Below are positions 1 to 12,000 of a DNA stretch of 33,865 nt, piece by piece; positions within the stretch are counted from its first letter, which is position 1, and each line of letters opens with the position of its first letter. Position numbers and translations under genes: made by a program. The notes below the pieces were generated by a model. It made no database searches. It was not told where the DNA came from and saw nothing but the letters and a program-made list of their open reading frames with translations. The stretch spans positions 1 through 33,865 of the forward strand of contig CAZGDB010000019.1 in NCBI GenBank assembly GCA_964524705.1, written 5' to 3'. The stretch comes from CAZGDB01 sp964524705 (GTDB taxonomy: Bacteria > Pseudomonadota > Gammaproteobacteria > Berkiellales > Berkiellaceae).

Positions 1-3000
1 AACACCACCGGTACTAAAGAGTGCAACTCCAGAACCATTTAAATCACCCGTTAAAACCAAAGGCGTGGCGCCTCTATCAAAGGTACCACCATTTACGGTT
101 AAGTTACGAATGGTATAAGCACCACCCCCAAACGCAAAGGCACCGGTTTGGTTAATCGTTAAATCAGCATTGGTGCCACTATAGCCAGGTAGGCTAATAA
201 TAGCTCCCCCTACCGTTAACTTAGCGTTATTAGACACTACTGCCTGGCTAAAAGTTAAGTTGCCGCCTGCATTTAAGGCTATATCAGAACCACTGTTACT
301 AAAAGCCCCCGTAACCGTCATAGCCCCCGTACTCGCCCAAGTACCCGCATTAGCACCACTATGGGTAATAGTCGAGCCTGTTAAGCTTAAAGTCCCACCA
401 GCGGTTAAATCACGCAAGATGGATAAAGCACCAGCAGTGGATAAGTTCATTAACCCAGTAGCACTTAGATTGTTATTTGCAGTAATAGAACTACCGGTTA
501 CATTTAAGGCTCCCCCTGCACTCAAGGTATGTCCTAAAGTCACCACACCACTGGTATTTAAAGTAACTGCGCCACCACTATTCGTCACATTAGCAGTTGT
601 AGAGATGGCGCCACCGCCACTAGAGACTGCACTTAAAGCACCACCACTAACCGCAAAAGTGCCCCCTAAAGTAATATTACCAGCGGCAGTATTTAAGCTA
701 ACAGGTTGGTTACTCGTAAAGCCACCAGCTACAATCGCACCATTATTAATCACATTAAAGTTAAAGGCTGAGCCTGAAGAGAAGACGGCTCCATTGGCAA
801 TACTGACCCCATTGGCGCCTATACTAGTAATGGTAGGAACACTAATGCTGGAAGCGGTAAAGGTATAAGCGCCAAAGGAGAGACGATTCGCATTAATCGC
901 TAATGCACCCGATAAAGTCACGTTGTTATTAAAATCTAACCAACCTGTACCCGTAGTACTCATGCTCGCAGCGCTCACAGGACCATTAAAATGAACTTCC
1001 CCTGCATTACCTGAAAGAACATTAAACGTGCCCGCTGTCGTATAGGTGCCACCCAGATTACCTACCCCAGTTCCTACATCTACCGTTAATCCTTGGGTTG
1101 CTGTAAAACCATTCGTCAGGTTCATGGAGCCAGAAGTGGTTTTAAAGGATAAAGTTCTCAATCCTGCATACCAGGGCAAAGCACTCAAAACAGTACTATC
1201 CATATTCAAAGCTGCACTCACTGTAGACAGTTCCAAGTCTTTTACCGTAGAAGGAATGCTCATCGCGGCTACATCAGCAGAAGCAAAAGTAACCGTACCT
1301 GTTCCCAAACCTAATAATCCACCTTTACTATTTAAGGTGGCATTAGAGCCATTAGAGAACCCATTGTATGCTGTGATCCGTAAAGAACCACCACCGGTGC
1401 TGATGTTAGTCGCTGTTGGGAAGGCACCACTAAAAGTTAAATTTAATTGAGGCACACTATAAGTACTACTAACTGGAAAAGTGCCCGTACCTAGATCTAA
1501 AGTAGCCGTGGCTAACGCATCCGTCCATACCCCATTGACATAACGCAACCCAGAATACCCATGACCATATACTCCAGTTACTCCGAGCAATCCACGAGAA
1601 GTTCCGCGATTCATTAGTAATGAACTACTAGAAGCACCTCTTAAATAATCTGGAGTCTGTAAATTTTGAGCATAATTAAAATACACTGAGTTATTAGCAT
1701 TTAATCTATTAATTTGGACTGTCCCACCTGGCTTAATATAAAAATTGCTGCTGATAGTTACATCATTGGCAGCACTAGCACCAATAATCAAATCTTTCAC
1801 CATCAAGTAACTATCAGAACGTAATGAAGCAGCAGCCCCTGTTAAAGTAATACTTTGCATACCTAGAGCTGAGCTTGAATTTAAGATATACAAATTAAGG
1901 TTCGTAGTAATAGAAGGATTAAAAATTTGCGTACTAGAACCCAAACTTAAAGTAGTTGTATAACCAGTGTTCATTCTTGCACCATGACGTATGGTATCAA
2001 TTCCGTTTATTGTCAACGTGTCTTTTCGAATAGGTGTTGAAGAAGCAGGACCATACCCAGAAGTCACTGCGCTACCCATAACCGTACCACTTGGATTACC
2101 TACAGAAACAGTTTTAAAATAATCAAAATTGGTGCCATTAAAGAGCATGATAGAGGGTGCAGAAGAACCAATCACAGGTCTTCCTAGCGTAACAGAAGAG
2201 CCCCATCCAATCATTGCCTGCAATGCAGTAGAACTCCCCGAGTTTTGACTATAAGCACGGTAATGCGTGGGAATATAGATTTCAGAACCCCCATAATAAA
2301 CATGGGTATCGGTGCCGGATAAACTCGAATCAGCAGCACCTGTTGCGTCTTGAATATTAATACTATTTCCACCATTGGTAGAAAAAAGGCCAGTAGGAAC
2401 AAAAACAGATCGTATGCCACCTGCAACATCAAAATTTTCAAAACCACTTACAAAACTAGTGCTATTAAGCAAAGAGGGTGCATAATAAGTATTCATACTA
2501 ACCCAGCCTGAACCAGTCATAGATATCCCGGAAGATCCCGGCCCCATCCAATCTGCGCCGAAATACTGCCCCACTAAAGAAGTATCATGATAGATGTTGC
2601 TACTATCTACACGGTTTGTGCATGTATCGTAACACACATAAAAAGTGCGATTGTTACTGCTGCTCCCTTGCCACACAACGGAACGCCCCACAGATCCTAA
2701 TATACCATTAGATAAGATAACGCCACTGCTAGACTGCATTGCATAACCAATTGTTACTGAAAGCGACGTATTATTCCAAGCACTGGCACTTGGGTATATT
2801 GAAATTTCAAAAGAAGGATAGGATGCAAAATTATTAAATAACGTTCCTGAAATTTGATAATTGTTTTGTGTATCCAAACGACCGATCAGCCCCCCTGCTT
2901 TTACATTAGTTCCATTTGGAATATCCCCGCCCATAACCAGGGTCCCCGTAAACAAAACATTAGAAAAATTAGTCGAAATAGTACCATTGGTATTCGTAAT

Positions 3001-5721
3001 CGCATATCCAACAATACCACCCAGACCCGCTGTAGCTAAACTACCATTCTGAGCTTGTATATTGGACTCTCTAGCATACACATAACCGGTACTCACAACA
3101 TTGTTAATAGTCATGCTATTATTGCCTAAATACATCAACCCAAAAATACCACCAATCATATTTCTTCCAGACACACTACTGTAATTAGCAACCCTATTCA
3201 TAGAGTGTGCCCAACTAAACAATCCTACTATGCCACCAAAACCTTCAGAATATATATTGATATCTGCAAGTCCAACCCCTCCCATATTTAATAAATCACT
3301 ATAATTTCCACCACTCATTAACCCAACAATACCACCAACATAATTAGTGCCAGATACAGTGCCTGTATTCATCACGGTCGAAACAGTACCAAGAGAACTC
3401 AAACTAGCCTCTCCAATAATCCCACCAATGCGCTGAGAGCCGGAAACACTACCATAATTATAAGCAAAGGCGAAACCTGAATTTCCACTTAAATAACCAA
3501 TAATACCCCCTGCGTAACTCAGATAATAAGAACCTGTATACGGGCCAGTAATAGACCCAAAATTACTCAAGTAAGCACCGCCACTATTGGTTCCGGATAA
3601 CTGCCCAGCAATCCCCCCCATAAAATTCACACCACCTAAAGCTGTAACAGCGCCATAATTTACTAAGTTCCCTAAACCAGAACCACCTGAAACATTTGCA
3701 TACCCAACAAAGCCACCTACAGAATCAGTCCCGTTAGAGGTAGATCCAACCGAAACACCGACGTTACTAGTAGATGACTGAATGGTTGAGGCTGACTGAA
3801 AGTACCCCGCATAACCTCCAAAATAACTACCGCCAGCTGTAGGCGCATACAAACTTCCTTGTACCGAAGAATTATAAATTAAAGTTGCTGACATTTCACC
3901 AAAAACAAGACCTACACGAGAATTAGCACCAGTGCTCGTACTAATAGAACTATTGGTAACAATTAAATCATTTACGTATGAATTATTCGCAAGTCCCGCT
4001 AACAAACCTATGTATGAAAAAGTACCGCTACTCCAGTTCATAGCAATACCATCTAATCTAAGGTTATAGAAATAACCACTATTGATTTGTTTAAACAACC
4101 CAAAGTTGCTTGCATCAACTGTATAAGTGCGACCACCAATTGTTTTTTCATTCCCAAAAAATTGTCCTGAAAAATTATTAACAGGCGCCGTCCATGCCGT
4201 AATATTACGTGTTAAAAAAATATTATGATTATAAAAACCACCACCTGAATTTGAATCCGTCATAAACTTCTGACCATCGGCCGTACTAGAAATCAACTCC
4301 CAACGGGTTGTACTGGAGTTTGTAAAAGCACTAAAAAAAGTGCTTCCAAGGGTGTAATCTAAAGTGCCCGCACCATTAGACGAATAAGGTCTATAATAAA
4401 GTGTTAAAGAACCCCCACTGACATGAATACCGCTATTACCAACAATAGTACCCCTTCCGCCACTATCTTGTGCTGCACCCGTACTATCTGCCACCAAGTT
4501 CACAGTACCTGCATTCGTAATAACCGCACCAGCACCAAAAATAATGTCATTGTATGCTTTTAACGTTAAACTTTTTCCACTAGGAACAGTTAAACTACTG
4601 TTCATATAAATATTACCAGTGCCCGCACCTATTACTTCAGTTTCAATCATTACGTTCGTATTGGCTAACCCGGCCGTAATGGTCGCTGCAGCACCTGCAT
4701 CAATCAAATAATCAGGTGGGTCTAACAACCAAGTCCCCACCCCACCATAAGGCGAATTCGTATTTACATAAGCCCCATTAATATCTAAAGTTCCATGACT
4801 GGAGGTTTCAATAAATCCACCATCCCCGCCTTGTTTACCACCCATGGCCATTAATTGGGCTCTGACTTCTGTGTGTTCATCTGAATATATGATGATAGAC
4901 CCGGCATTGCCTACTTCATCTGCAGACACATCTACTTTGGCGGTAGAGGCTACTCTAATATCTCCACCTCTCACATCAACCTTGCCCCCATTGGCATTAC
5001 GTACTGCTGCTAAATCTAAAATCCCAGCAATATCGACTCTTCCCATCCCCCCTTTAATCGCAACACTCCCTACATAGGTACCGGCTTCATCTTTAATAGA
5101 GGCAGCTTTTACTAACCCTGAAACATTCACCGCTTGGTCTAACACACTTTTAGCCGTATTAGCCTGAATAATCACTTGACCACCATTGTTGATAATCTGG
5201 CCTGAGCTATTTACCCCCAATGCATTCCCATTGGCATCAAAGAGTCGTGAATCATCAGCGAGTGCAAACAGTAATTTCCCATCTCCATCAAAATCTACCG
5301 TAGCTTTAGTACCCGCCCCTAAGACCACAGCACCTTTAGTCGCTGTAATTAACCCTTGGTTATCAATACTTGGCGCTATTAATGCCACATTCCCGTGTTC
5401 ATCTGCTCTAATCGTTCCTTGGTTTAAAATCTTCCCTAAAAATTTCCCATCCTTTTGTGAAAACGCATAGACCCCGTTCATAAAATCTTGGTCTTTCATA
5501 TCCAAAGTAGAAGCAAATAAACTATTTACATCTACCTCTGACCCATGCGCAAACACTATCCCATTAGGGTTAATGAGGTACATTTGACCATTGGAAGTTA
5601 ATTTACCAAAAATCATAGAGAGGTTATTACCCACGACTCTATTTAAGGTGGAAGAGAACTGATTAGGGACCTGAAATGCCGTATGTTCCCCTGGCCCTAC
5701 GCTAAAATCTTGCCAGTTAAT
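1..5721. repeat. Long direct repeat, copy A (adhesin body)
   Basis: Bases 1-5721 correspond to 6923-12643 at a constant offset of 6922. Every stretch I compared was identical, and the reading frames on both strands match. The block covers the adhesin from about codon 70 to codon 1976. Just past 5721 the copies differ (tgacggc against tcactgc), then remain similar to about 5865 and diverge in the signal-peptide leader. The other limit lies outside the window. Confidence 0.95.
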
Positions 5722-5928
5722 GACGGCTTTATCGGTGGATTGGTTAATGGTGGTGTTAGGACCCTGATAGGTCACTGTGGCTTGACCTTGTACCACGTCA
5801 GCTCCTGTGGGCTCTGCACGCACATTTACAGGTAAACCTAAAGCTGTCAGGGATAAAAAAGCAGCAGTTAATGCACGTGATCCAGCTGGATTTCTGGTTC
5901 TTCGTGTTCTTTCCATTATTTCGTGCAT
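1..5928 (-). CDS. Two-partner-secretion (FHA/HMW-like) exoprotein, downstream copy, C-terminus beyond window
   Basis: This is a very large secreted adhesin of the TpsA class, open from an ATG at 5926-5928 through the window edge (1976 codons visible). The start lies 8 nt or less after a GGGAGAGG ribosome-binding site. The N-terminus has a long basic signal peptide, MHEIMERTRRTRNP then a hydrophobic stretch, with likely cleavage after NVRA near residue 38. A TPS/haemagglutination-activity domain follows, with the NPNGI signature near residues 120-124. From about codon 70 onward the DNA matches the neighbouring gene without any difference I could see; only the leader and a few bases before codon 70 differ. 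GLUG-type Gly-rich repeats occupy roughly residues 650-1050. The gene lies 97 nt downstream of the other copy with no clear terminator between them, so co-transcription is possible. It should be exported by a TpsB partner, which is not in this window. The family call is firm; the adhesive role is inferred from the family. Confidence 0.9.
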   Translation of the reverse strand, partial: MHEIMERTRRTRNPAGSRALTAAFLSLTALGLPVNVRAEPTGADVVQGQATVTYQGPNTTINQSTDKAVINWQDFSVGPGEHTAFQVPNQFSSTLNRVVGNNLSMIFGKLTSNGQMYLINPNGIVFAHGSEVDVNSLFASTLDMKDQDFMNGVYAFSQKDGKFLGKILNQGTIRADEHGNVALIAPSIDNQGLITATKGAVVLGAGTKATVDFDGDGKLLFALADDSRLFDANGNALGVNSSGQIINNGGQVIIQANTAKSVLDQAVNVSGLVKAASIKDEAGTYVGSVAIKGGMGRVDIAGILDLAAVRNANGGKVDVRGGDIRVASTAKVDVSADEVGNAGSIIIYSDEHTEVRAQLMAMGGKQGGDGGFIETSSHGTLDINGAYVNTNSPYGGVGTWLLDPPDYLIDAGAAATITAGLANTNVMIETEVIGAGTGNIYMNSSLTVPSGKSLTLKAYNDIIFGAGAVITNAGTVNLVADSTGAAQDSGGRGTIVGNSGIHVSGGSLTLYYRPYSSNGAGTLDYTLGSTFFSAFTNSSTTRWELISSTADGQKFMTDSNSGGGFYNHNIFLTRNITAWTAPVNNFSGQFFGNEKTIGGRTYTVDASNFGLFKQINSGYFYNLRLDGIAMNWSSGTFSYIGLLAGLANNSYVNDLIVTNSSISTSTGANSRVGLVFGEMSATLIYNSSVQGSLYAPTAGGSYFGGYAGYFQSASTIQSSTSNVGVSVGSTSNGTDSVGGFVGYANVSGGSGLGNLVNYGAVTALGGVNFMGGIAGQLSGTNSGGAYLSNFGSITGPYTGSYYLSYAGGIIGYLSGNSGFAFAYNYGSVSGSQRIGGIIGEASLSSLGTVSTVMNTGTVSGTNYVGGIVGLMSGGNYSDLLNMGGVGLADINIYSEGFGGIVGLFSWAHSMNRVANYSSVSGRNMIGGIFGLMYLGNNSMTINNVVSTGYVYARESNIQAQNGSLATAGLGGIVGYAITNTNGTISTNFSNVLFTGTLVMGGDIPNGTNVKAGGLIGRLDTQNNYQISGTLFNNFASYPSFEISIYPSASAWNNTSLSVTIGYAMQSSSGVILSNGILGSVGRSVVWQGSSSNNRTFYVCYDTCTNRVDSSNIYHDTSLVGQYFGADWMGPGSSGISMTGSGWVSMNTYYAPSLLNSTSFVSGFENFDVAGGIRSVFVPTGLFSTNGGNSINIQDATGAADSSLSGTDTHVYYGGSEIYIPTHYRAYSQNSGSSTALQAMIGWGSSVTLGRPVIGSSAPSIMLFNGTNFDYFKTVSVGNPSGTVMGSAVTSGYGPASSTPIRKDTLTINGIDTIRHGARMNTGYTTTLSLGSSTQIFNPSITTNLNLYILNSSSALGMQSITLTGAAASLRSDSYLMVKDLIIGASAANDVTISSNFYIKPGGTVQINRLNANNSVYFNYAQNLQTPDYLRGASSSSLLMNRGTSRGLLGVTGVYGHGYSGLRYVNGVWTDALATATLDLGTGTFPVSSTYSVPQLNLTFSGAFPTATNISTGGGSLRITAYNGFSNGSNATLNSKGGLLGLGTGTVTFASADVAAMSIPSTVKDLELSTVSAALNMDSTVLSALPWYAGLRTLSFKTTSGSMNLTNGFTATQGLTVDVGTGVGNLGGTYTTAGTFNVLSGNAGEVHFNGPVSAASMSTTGTGWLDFNNNVTLSGALAINANRLSFGAYTFTASSISVPTITSIGANGVSIANGAVFSSGSAFNFNVINNGAIVAGGFTSNQPVSLNTAAGNITLGGTFAVSGGALSAVSSGGGAISTTANVTNSGGAVTLNTSGVVTLGHTLSAGGALNVTGSSITANNNLSATGLMNLSTAGALSILRDLTAGGTLSLTGSTITHSGANAGTWASTGAMTVTGAFSNSGSDIALNAGGNLTFSQAVVSNNAKLTVGGAIISLPGYSGTNADLTINQTGAFAFGGGAYTIRNLTVNGGTFDRGATPLVLTGDLNGSGVALFSTGGV

Positions 5929-6025
5929 ATACCTCTCCCGCACTACATATCCTAGGTATTAGGCTAAAAAATGAAGGGAAAGTTCCGTGGATACACGAAT
6001 ATAAGACTGCAACTACAAGCGTGGA

Positions 6026-9000
6026 TTATTGACTAATACAACGCATTAATCCAACATCATCACCAGAAACAAAAGAACAATTCAATCCCATCCTAGGTAA
6101 AAAATCAAACTTAGGAGTTTGACTCAAAGTCTTTGCTTGATTAGCATGCAAATCACTCACGATCGTTTGTATTTGTAACTGTGCCGCACTAAAAGCTTGG
6201 GGCGCTAATACTTTATTCGCACTATAAACCGTATCTGCTAAATTCGTTTGGAATAACGTCTTTACCCCAATATCTTGGAACAACGAAGTGCCGCCTACTT
6301 TAAATCCATTAATTAAGAACGTACCTGATGCACCACTTAATAACTTAGCGTAATTAACAGATAAAGAACCACCATACCCTAATACTGTACCAAAGAGGTT
6401 ACTACCATTAGAACCGCCTAAGAATAACGTACCACCAGAGACGATGTTACCAGCAATAATGCCAGCTCGTGTTAAAGTCATATCTGTTTTACTATTAAAT
6501 GTACCCCCTATACGAGAAGCACTGATACTAATGCTACTATTATTAGAACGTACTATAGAATCAAAGGCGCCCGTCACATTAGCATTCACGGCTCGGGTTG
6601 CTATCAATGTGGCACCGCGATAACTACCGCCAGTTGCTGTAATGCCCCCTCCCACTAAAATTTGACCACCCTGTATCTCTGCTAACTCTAACGTTAAATC
6701 ATTTTCAGCGGTAATATCGCCTGTAAAGGCTTCTGCAGTCACTAAGTTAACATCCCCACCAGCCATCGTACCTGTGATATTTTGCGCAGATACCGATAAA
6801 AGATTAGTCGTAGAAACATTACCAGTGAAGTTACCTAACCCAACATAGGAAACTACTCCACCAGCAGTGATTGCGCCATTCCAGACCCCCATGCTCGTCA
6901 GGTTCACAGCGCCAGGAACCGTAACACCACCGGTACTAAAGAGTGCAACTCCAGAACCATTTAAATCACCCGTTAAAACCAAAGGCGTGGCGCCTCTATC
7001 AAAGGTACCACCATTTACGGTTAAGTTACGAATGGTATAAGCACCACCCCCAAACGCAAAGGCACCGGTTTGGTTAATCGTTAAATCAGCATTGGTGCCA
7101 CTATAGCCAGGTAGGCTAATAATAGCTCCCCCTACCGTTAACTTAGCGTTATTAGACACTACTGCCTGGCTAAAAGTTAAGTTGCCGCCTGCATTTAAGG
7201 CTATATCAGAACCACTGTTACTAAAAGCCCCCGTAACCGTCATAGCCCCCGTACTCGCCCAAGTACCCGCATTAGCACCACTATGGGTAATAGTCGAGCC
7301 TGTTAAGCTTAAAGTCCCACCAGCGGTTAAATCACGCAAGATGGATAAAGCACCAGCAGTGGATAAGTTCATTAACCCAGTAGCACTTAGATTGTTATTT
7401 GCAGTAATAGAACTACCGGTTACATTTAAGGCTCCCCCTGCACTCAAGGTATGTCCTAAAGTCACCACACCACTGGTATTTAAAGTAACTGCGCCACCAC
7501 TATTCGTCACATTAGCAGTTGTAGAGATGGCGCCACCGCCACTAGAGACTGCACTTAAAGCACCACCACTAACCGCAAAAGTGCCCCCTAAAGTAATATT
7601 ACCAGCGGCAGTATTTAAGCTAACAGGTTGGTTACTCGTAAAGCCACCAGCTACAATCGCACCATTATTAATCACATTAAAGTTAAAGGCTGAGCCTGAA
7701 GAGAAGACGGCTCCATTGGCAATACTGACCCCATTGGCGCCTATACTAGTAATGGTAGGAACACTAATGCTGGAAGCGGTAAAGGTATAAGCGCCAAAGG
7801 AGAGACGATTCGCATTAATCGCTAATGCACCCGATAAAGTCACGTTGTTATTAAAATCTAACCAACCTGTACCCGTAGTACTCATGCTCGCAGCGCTCAC
7901 AGGACCATTAAAATGAACTTCCCCTGCATTACCTGAAAGAACATTAAACGTGCCCGCTGTCGTATAGGTGCCACCCAGATTACCTACCCCAGTTCCTACA
8001 TCTACCGTTAATCCTTGGGTTGCTGTAAAACCATTCGTCAGGTTCATGGAGCCAGAAGTGGTTTTAAAGGATAAAGTTCTCAATCCTGCATACCAGGGCA
8101 AAGCACTCAAAACAGTACTATCCATATTCAAAGCTGCACTCACTGTAGACAGTTCCAAGTCTTTTACCGTAGAAGGAATGCTCATCGCGGCTACATCAGC
8201 AGAAGCAAAAGTAACCGTACCTGTTCCCAAACCTAATAATCCACCTTTACTATTTAAGGTGGCATTAGAGCCATTAGAGAACCCATTGTATGCTGTGATC
8301 CGTAAAGAACCACCACCGGTGCTGATGTTAGTCGCTGTTGGGAAGGCACCACTAAAAGTTAAATTTAATTGAGGCACACTATAAGTACTACTAACTGGAA
8401 AAGTGCCCGTACCTAGATCTAAAGTAGCCGTGGCTAACGCATCCGTCCATACCCCATTGACATAACGCAACCCAGAATACCCATGACCATATACTCCAGT
8501 TACTCCGAGCAATCCACGAGAAGTTCCGCGATTCATTAGTAATGAACTACTAGAAGCACCTCTTAAATAATCTGGAGTCTGTAAATTTTGAGCATAATTA
8601 AAATACACTGAGTTATTAGCATTTAATCTATTAATTTGGACTGTCCCACCTGGCTTAATATAAAAATTGCTGCTGATAGTTACATCATTGGCAGCACTAG
8701 CACCAATAATCAAATCTTTCACCATCAAGTAACTATCAGAACGTAATGAAGCAGCAGCCCCTGTTAAAGTAATACTTTGCATACCTAGAGCTGAGCTTGA
8801 ATTTAAGATATACAAATTAAGGTTCGTAGTAATAGAAGGATTAAAAATTTGCGTACTAGAACCCAAACTTAAAGTAGTTGTATAACCAGTGTTCATTCTT
8901 GCACCATGACGTATGGTATCAATTCCGTTTATTGTCAACGTGTCTTTTCGAATAGGTGTTGAAGAAGCAGGACCATACCCAGAAGTCACTGCGCTACCCA

Positions 9001-12000
9001 TAACCGTACCACTTGGATTACCTACAGAAACAGTTTTAAAATAATCAAAATTGGTGCCATTAAAGAGCATGATAGAGGGTGCAGAAGAACCAATCACAGG
9101 TCTTCCTAGCGTAACAGAAGAGCCCCATCCAATCATTGCCTGCAATGCAGTAGAACTCCCCGAGTTTTGACTATAAGCACGGTAATGCGTGGGAATATAG
9201 ATTTCAGAACCCCCATAATAAACATGGGTATCGGTGCCGGATAAACTCGAATCAGCAGCACCTGTTGCGTCTTGAATATTAATACTATTTCCACCATTGG
9301 TAGAAAAAAGGCCAGTAGGAACAAAAACAGATCGTATGCCACCTGCAACATCAAAATTTTCAAAACCACTTACAAAACTAGTGCTATTAAGCAAAGAGGG
9401 TGCATAATAAGTATTCATACTAACCCAGCCTGAACCAGTCATAGATATCCCGGAAGATCCCGGCCCCATCCAATCTGCGCCGAAATACTGCCCCACTAAA
9501 GAAGTATCATGATAGATGTTGCTACTATCTACACGGTTTGTGCATGTATCGTAACACACATAAAAAGTGCGATTGTTACTGCTGCTCCCTTGCCACACAA
9601 CGGAACGCCCCACAGATCCTAATATACCATTAGATAAGATAACGCCACTGCTAGACTGCATTGCATAACCAATTGTTACTGAAAGCGACGTATTATTCCA
9701 AGCACTGGCACTTGGGTATATTGAAATTTCAAAAGAAGGATAGGATGCAAAATTATTAAATAACGTTCCTGAAATTTGATAATTGTTTTGTGTATCCAAA
9801 CGACCGATCAGCCCCCCTGCTTTTACATTAGTTCCATTTGGAATATCCCCGCCCATAACCAGGGTCCCCGTAAACAAAACATTAGAAAAATTAGTCGAAA
9901 TAGTACCATTGGTATTCGTAATCGCATATCCAACAATACCACCCAGACCCGCTGTAGCTAAACTACCATTCTGAGCTTGTATATTGGACTCTCTAGCATA
10001 CACATAACCGGTACTCACAACATTGTTAATAGTCATGCTATTATTGCCTAAATACATCAACCCAAAAATACCACCAATCATATTTCTTCCAGACACACTA
10101 CTGTAATTAGCAACCCTATTCATAGAGTGTGCCCAACTAAACAATCCTACTATGCCACCAAAACCTTCAGAATATATATTGATATCTGCAAGTCCAACCC
10201 CTCCCATATTTAATAAATCACTATAATTTCCACCACTCATTAACCCAACAATACCACCAACATAATTAGTGCCAGATACAGTGCCTGTATTCATCACGGT
10301 CGAAACAGTACCAAGAGAACTCAAACTAGCCTCTCCAATAATCCCACCAATGCGCTGAGAGCCGGAAACACTACCATAATTATAAGCAAAGGCGAAACCT
10401 GAATTTCCACTTAAATAACCAATAATACCCCCTGCGTAACTCAGATAATAAGAACCTGTATACGGGCCAGTAATAGACCCAAAATTACTCAAGTAAGCAC
10501 CGCCACTATTGGTTCCGGATAACTGCCCAGCAATCCCCCCCATAAAATTCACACCACCTAAAGCTGTAACAGCGCCATAATTTACTAAGTTCCCTAAACC
10601 AGAACCACCTGAAACATTTGCATACCCAACAAAGCCACCTACAGAATCAGTCCCGTTAGAGGTAGATCCAACCGAAACACCGACGTTACTAGTAGATGAC
10701 TGAATGGTTGAGGCTGACTGAAAGTACCCCGCATAACCTCCAAAATAACTACCGCCAGCTGTAGGCGCATACAAACTTCCTTGTACCGAAGAATTATAAA
10801 TTAAAGTTGCTGACATTTCACCAAAAACAAGACCTACACGAGAATTAGCACCAGTGCTCGTACTAATAGAACTATTGGTAACAATTAAATCATTTACGTA
10901 TGAATTATTCGCAAGTCCCGCTAACAAACCTATGTATGAAAAAGTACCGCTACTCCAGTTCATAGCAATACCATCTAATCTAAGGTTATAGAAATAACCA
11001 CTATTGATTTGTTTAAACAACCCAAAGTTGCTTGCATCAACTGTATAAGTGCGACCACCAATTGTTTTTTCATTCCCAAAAAATTGTCCTGAAAAATTAT
11101 TAACAGGCGCCGTCCATGCCGTAATATTACGTGTTAAAAAAATATTATGATTATAAAAACCACCACCTGAATTTGAATCCGTCATAAACTTCTGACCATC
11201 GGCCGTACTAGAAATCAACTCCCAACGGGTTGTACTGGAGTTTGTAAAAGCACTAAAAAAAGTGCTTCCAAGGGTGTAATCTAAAGTGCCCGCACCATTA
11301 GACGAATAAGGTCTATAATAAAGTGTTAAAGAACCCCCACTGACATGAATACCGCTATTACCAACAATAGTACCCCTTCCGCCACTATCTTGTGCTGCAC
11401 CCGTACTATCTGCCACCAAGTTCACAGTACCTGCATTCGTAATAACCGCACCAGCACCAAAAATAATGTCATTGTATGCTTTTAACGTTAAACTTTTTCC
11501 ACTAGGAACAGTTAAACTACTGTTCATATAAATATTACCAGTGCCCGCACCTATTACTTCAGTTTCAATCATTACGTTCGTATTGGCTAACCCGGCCGTA
11601 ATGGTCGCTGCAGCACCTGCATCAATCAAATAATCAGGTGGGTCTAACAACCAAGTCCCCACCCCACCATAAGGCGAATTCGTATTTACATAAGCCCCAT
11701 TAATATCTAAAGTTCCATGACTGGAGGTTTCAATAAATCCACCATCCCCGCCTTGTTTACCACCCATGGCCATTAATTGGGCTCTGACTTCTGTGTGTTC
11801 ATCTGAATATATGATGATAGACCCGGCATTGCCTACTTCATCTGCAGACACATCTACTTTGGCGGTAGAGGCTACTCTAATATCTCCACCTCTCACATCA
11901 ACCTTGCCCCCATTGGCATTACGTACTGCTGCTAAATCTAAAATCCCAGCAATATCGACTCTTCCCATCCCCCCTTTAATCGCAACACTCCCTACATAGG

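Noticed and set aside
260..1450. Plus-strand frames of 202 and 134 codons, Pro/Val/Leu-rich, repeated at 7182-8372
   Set aside because: They are antisense to the adhesin, with the composition expected from reading its Gly/Ser/Thr/Asn codons backward, and have no ribosome-binding sites. Their duplication simply follows the 5.7 kb repeat.
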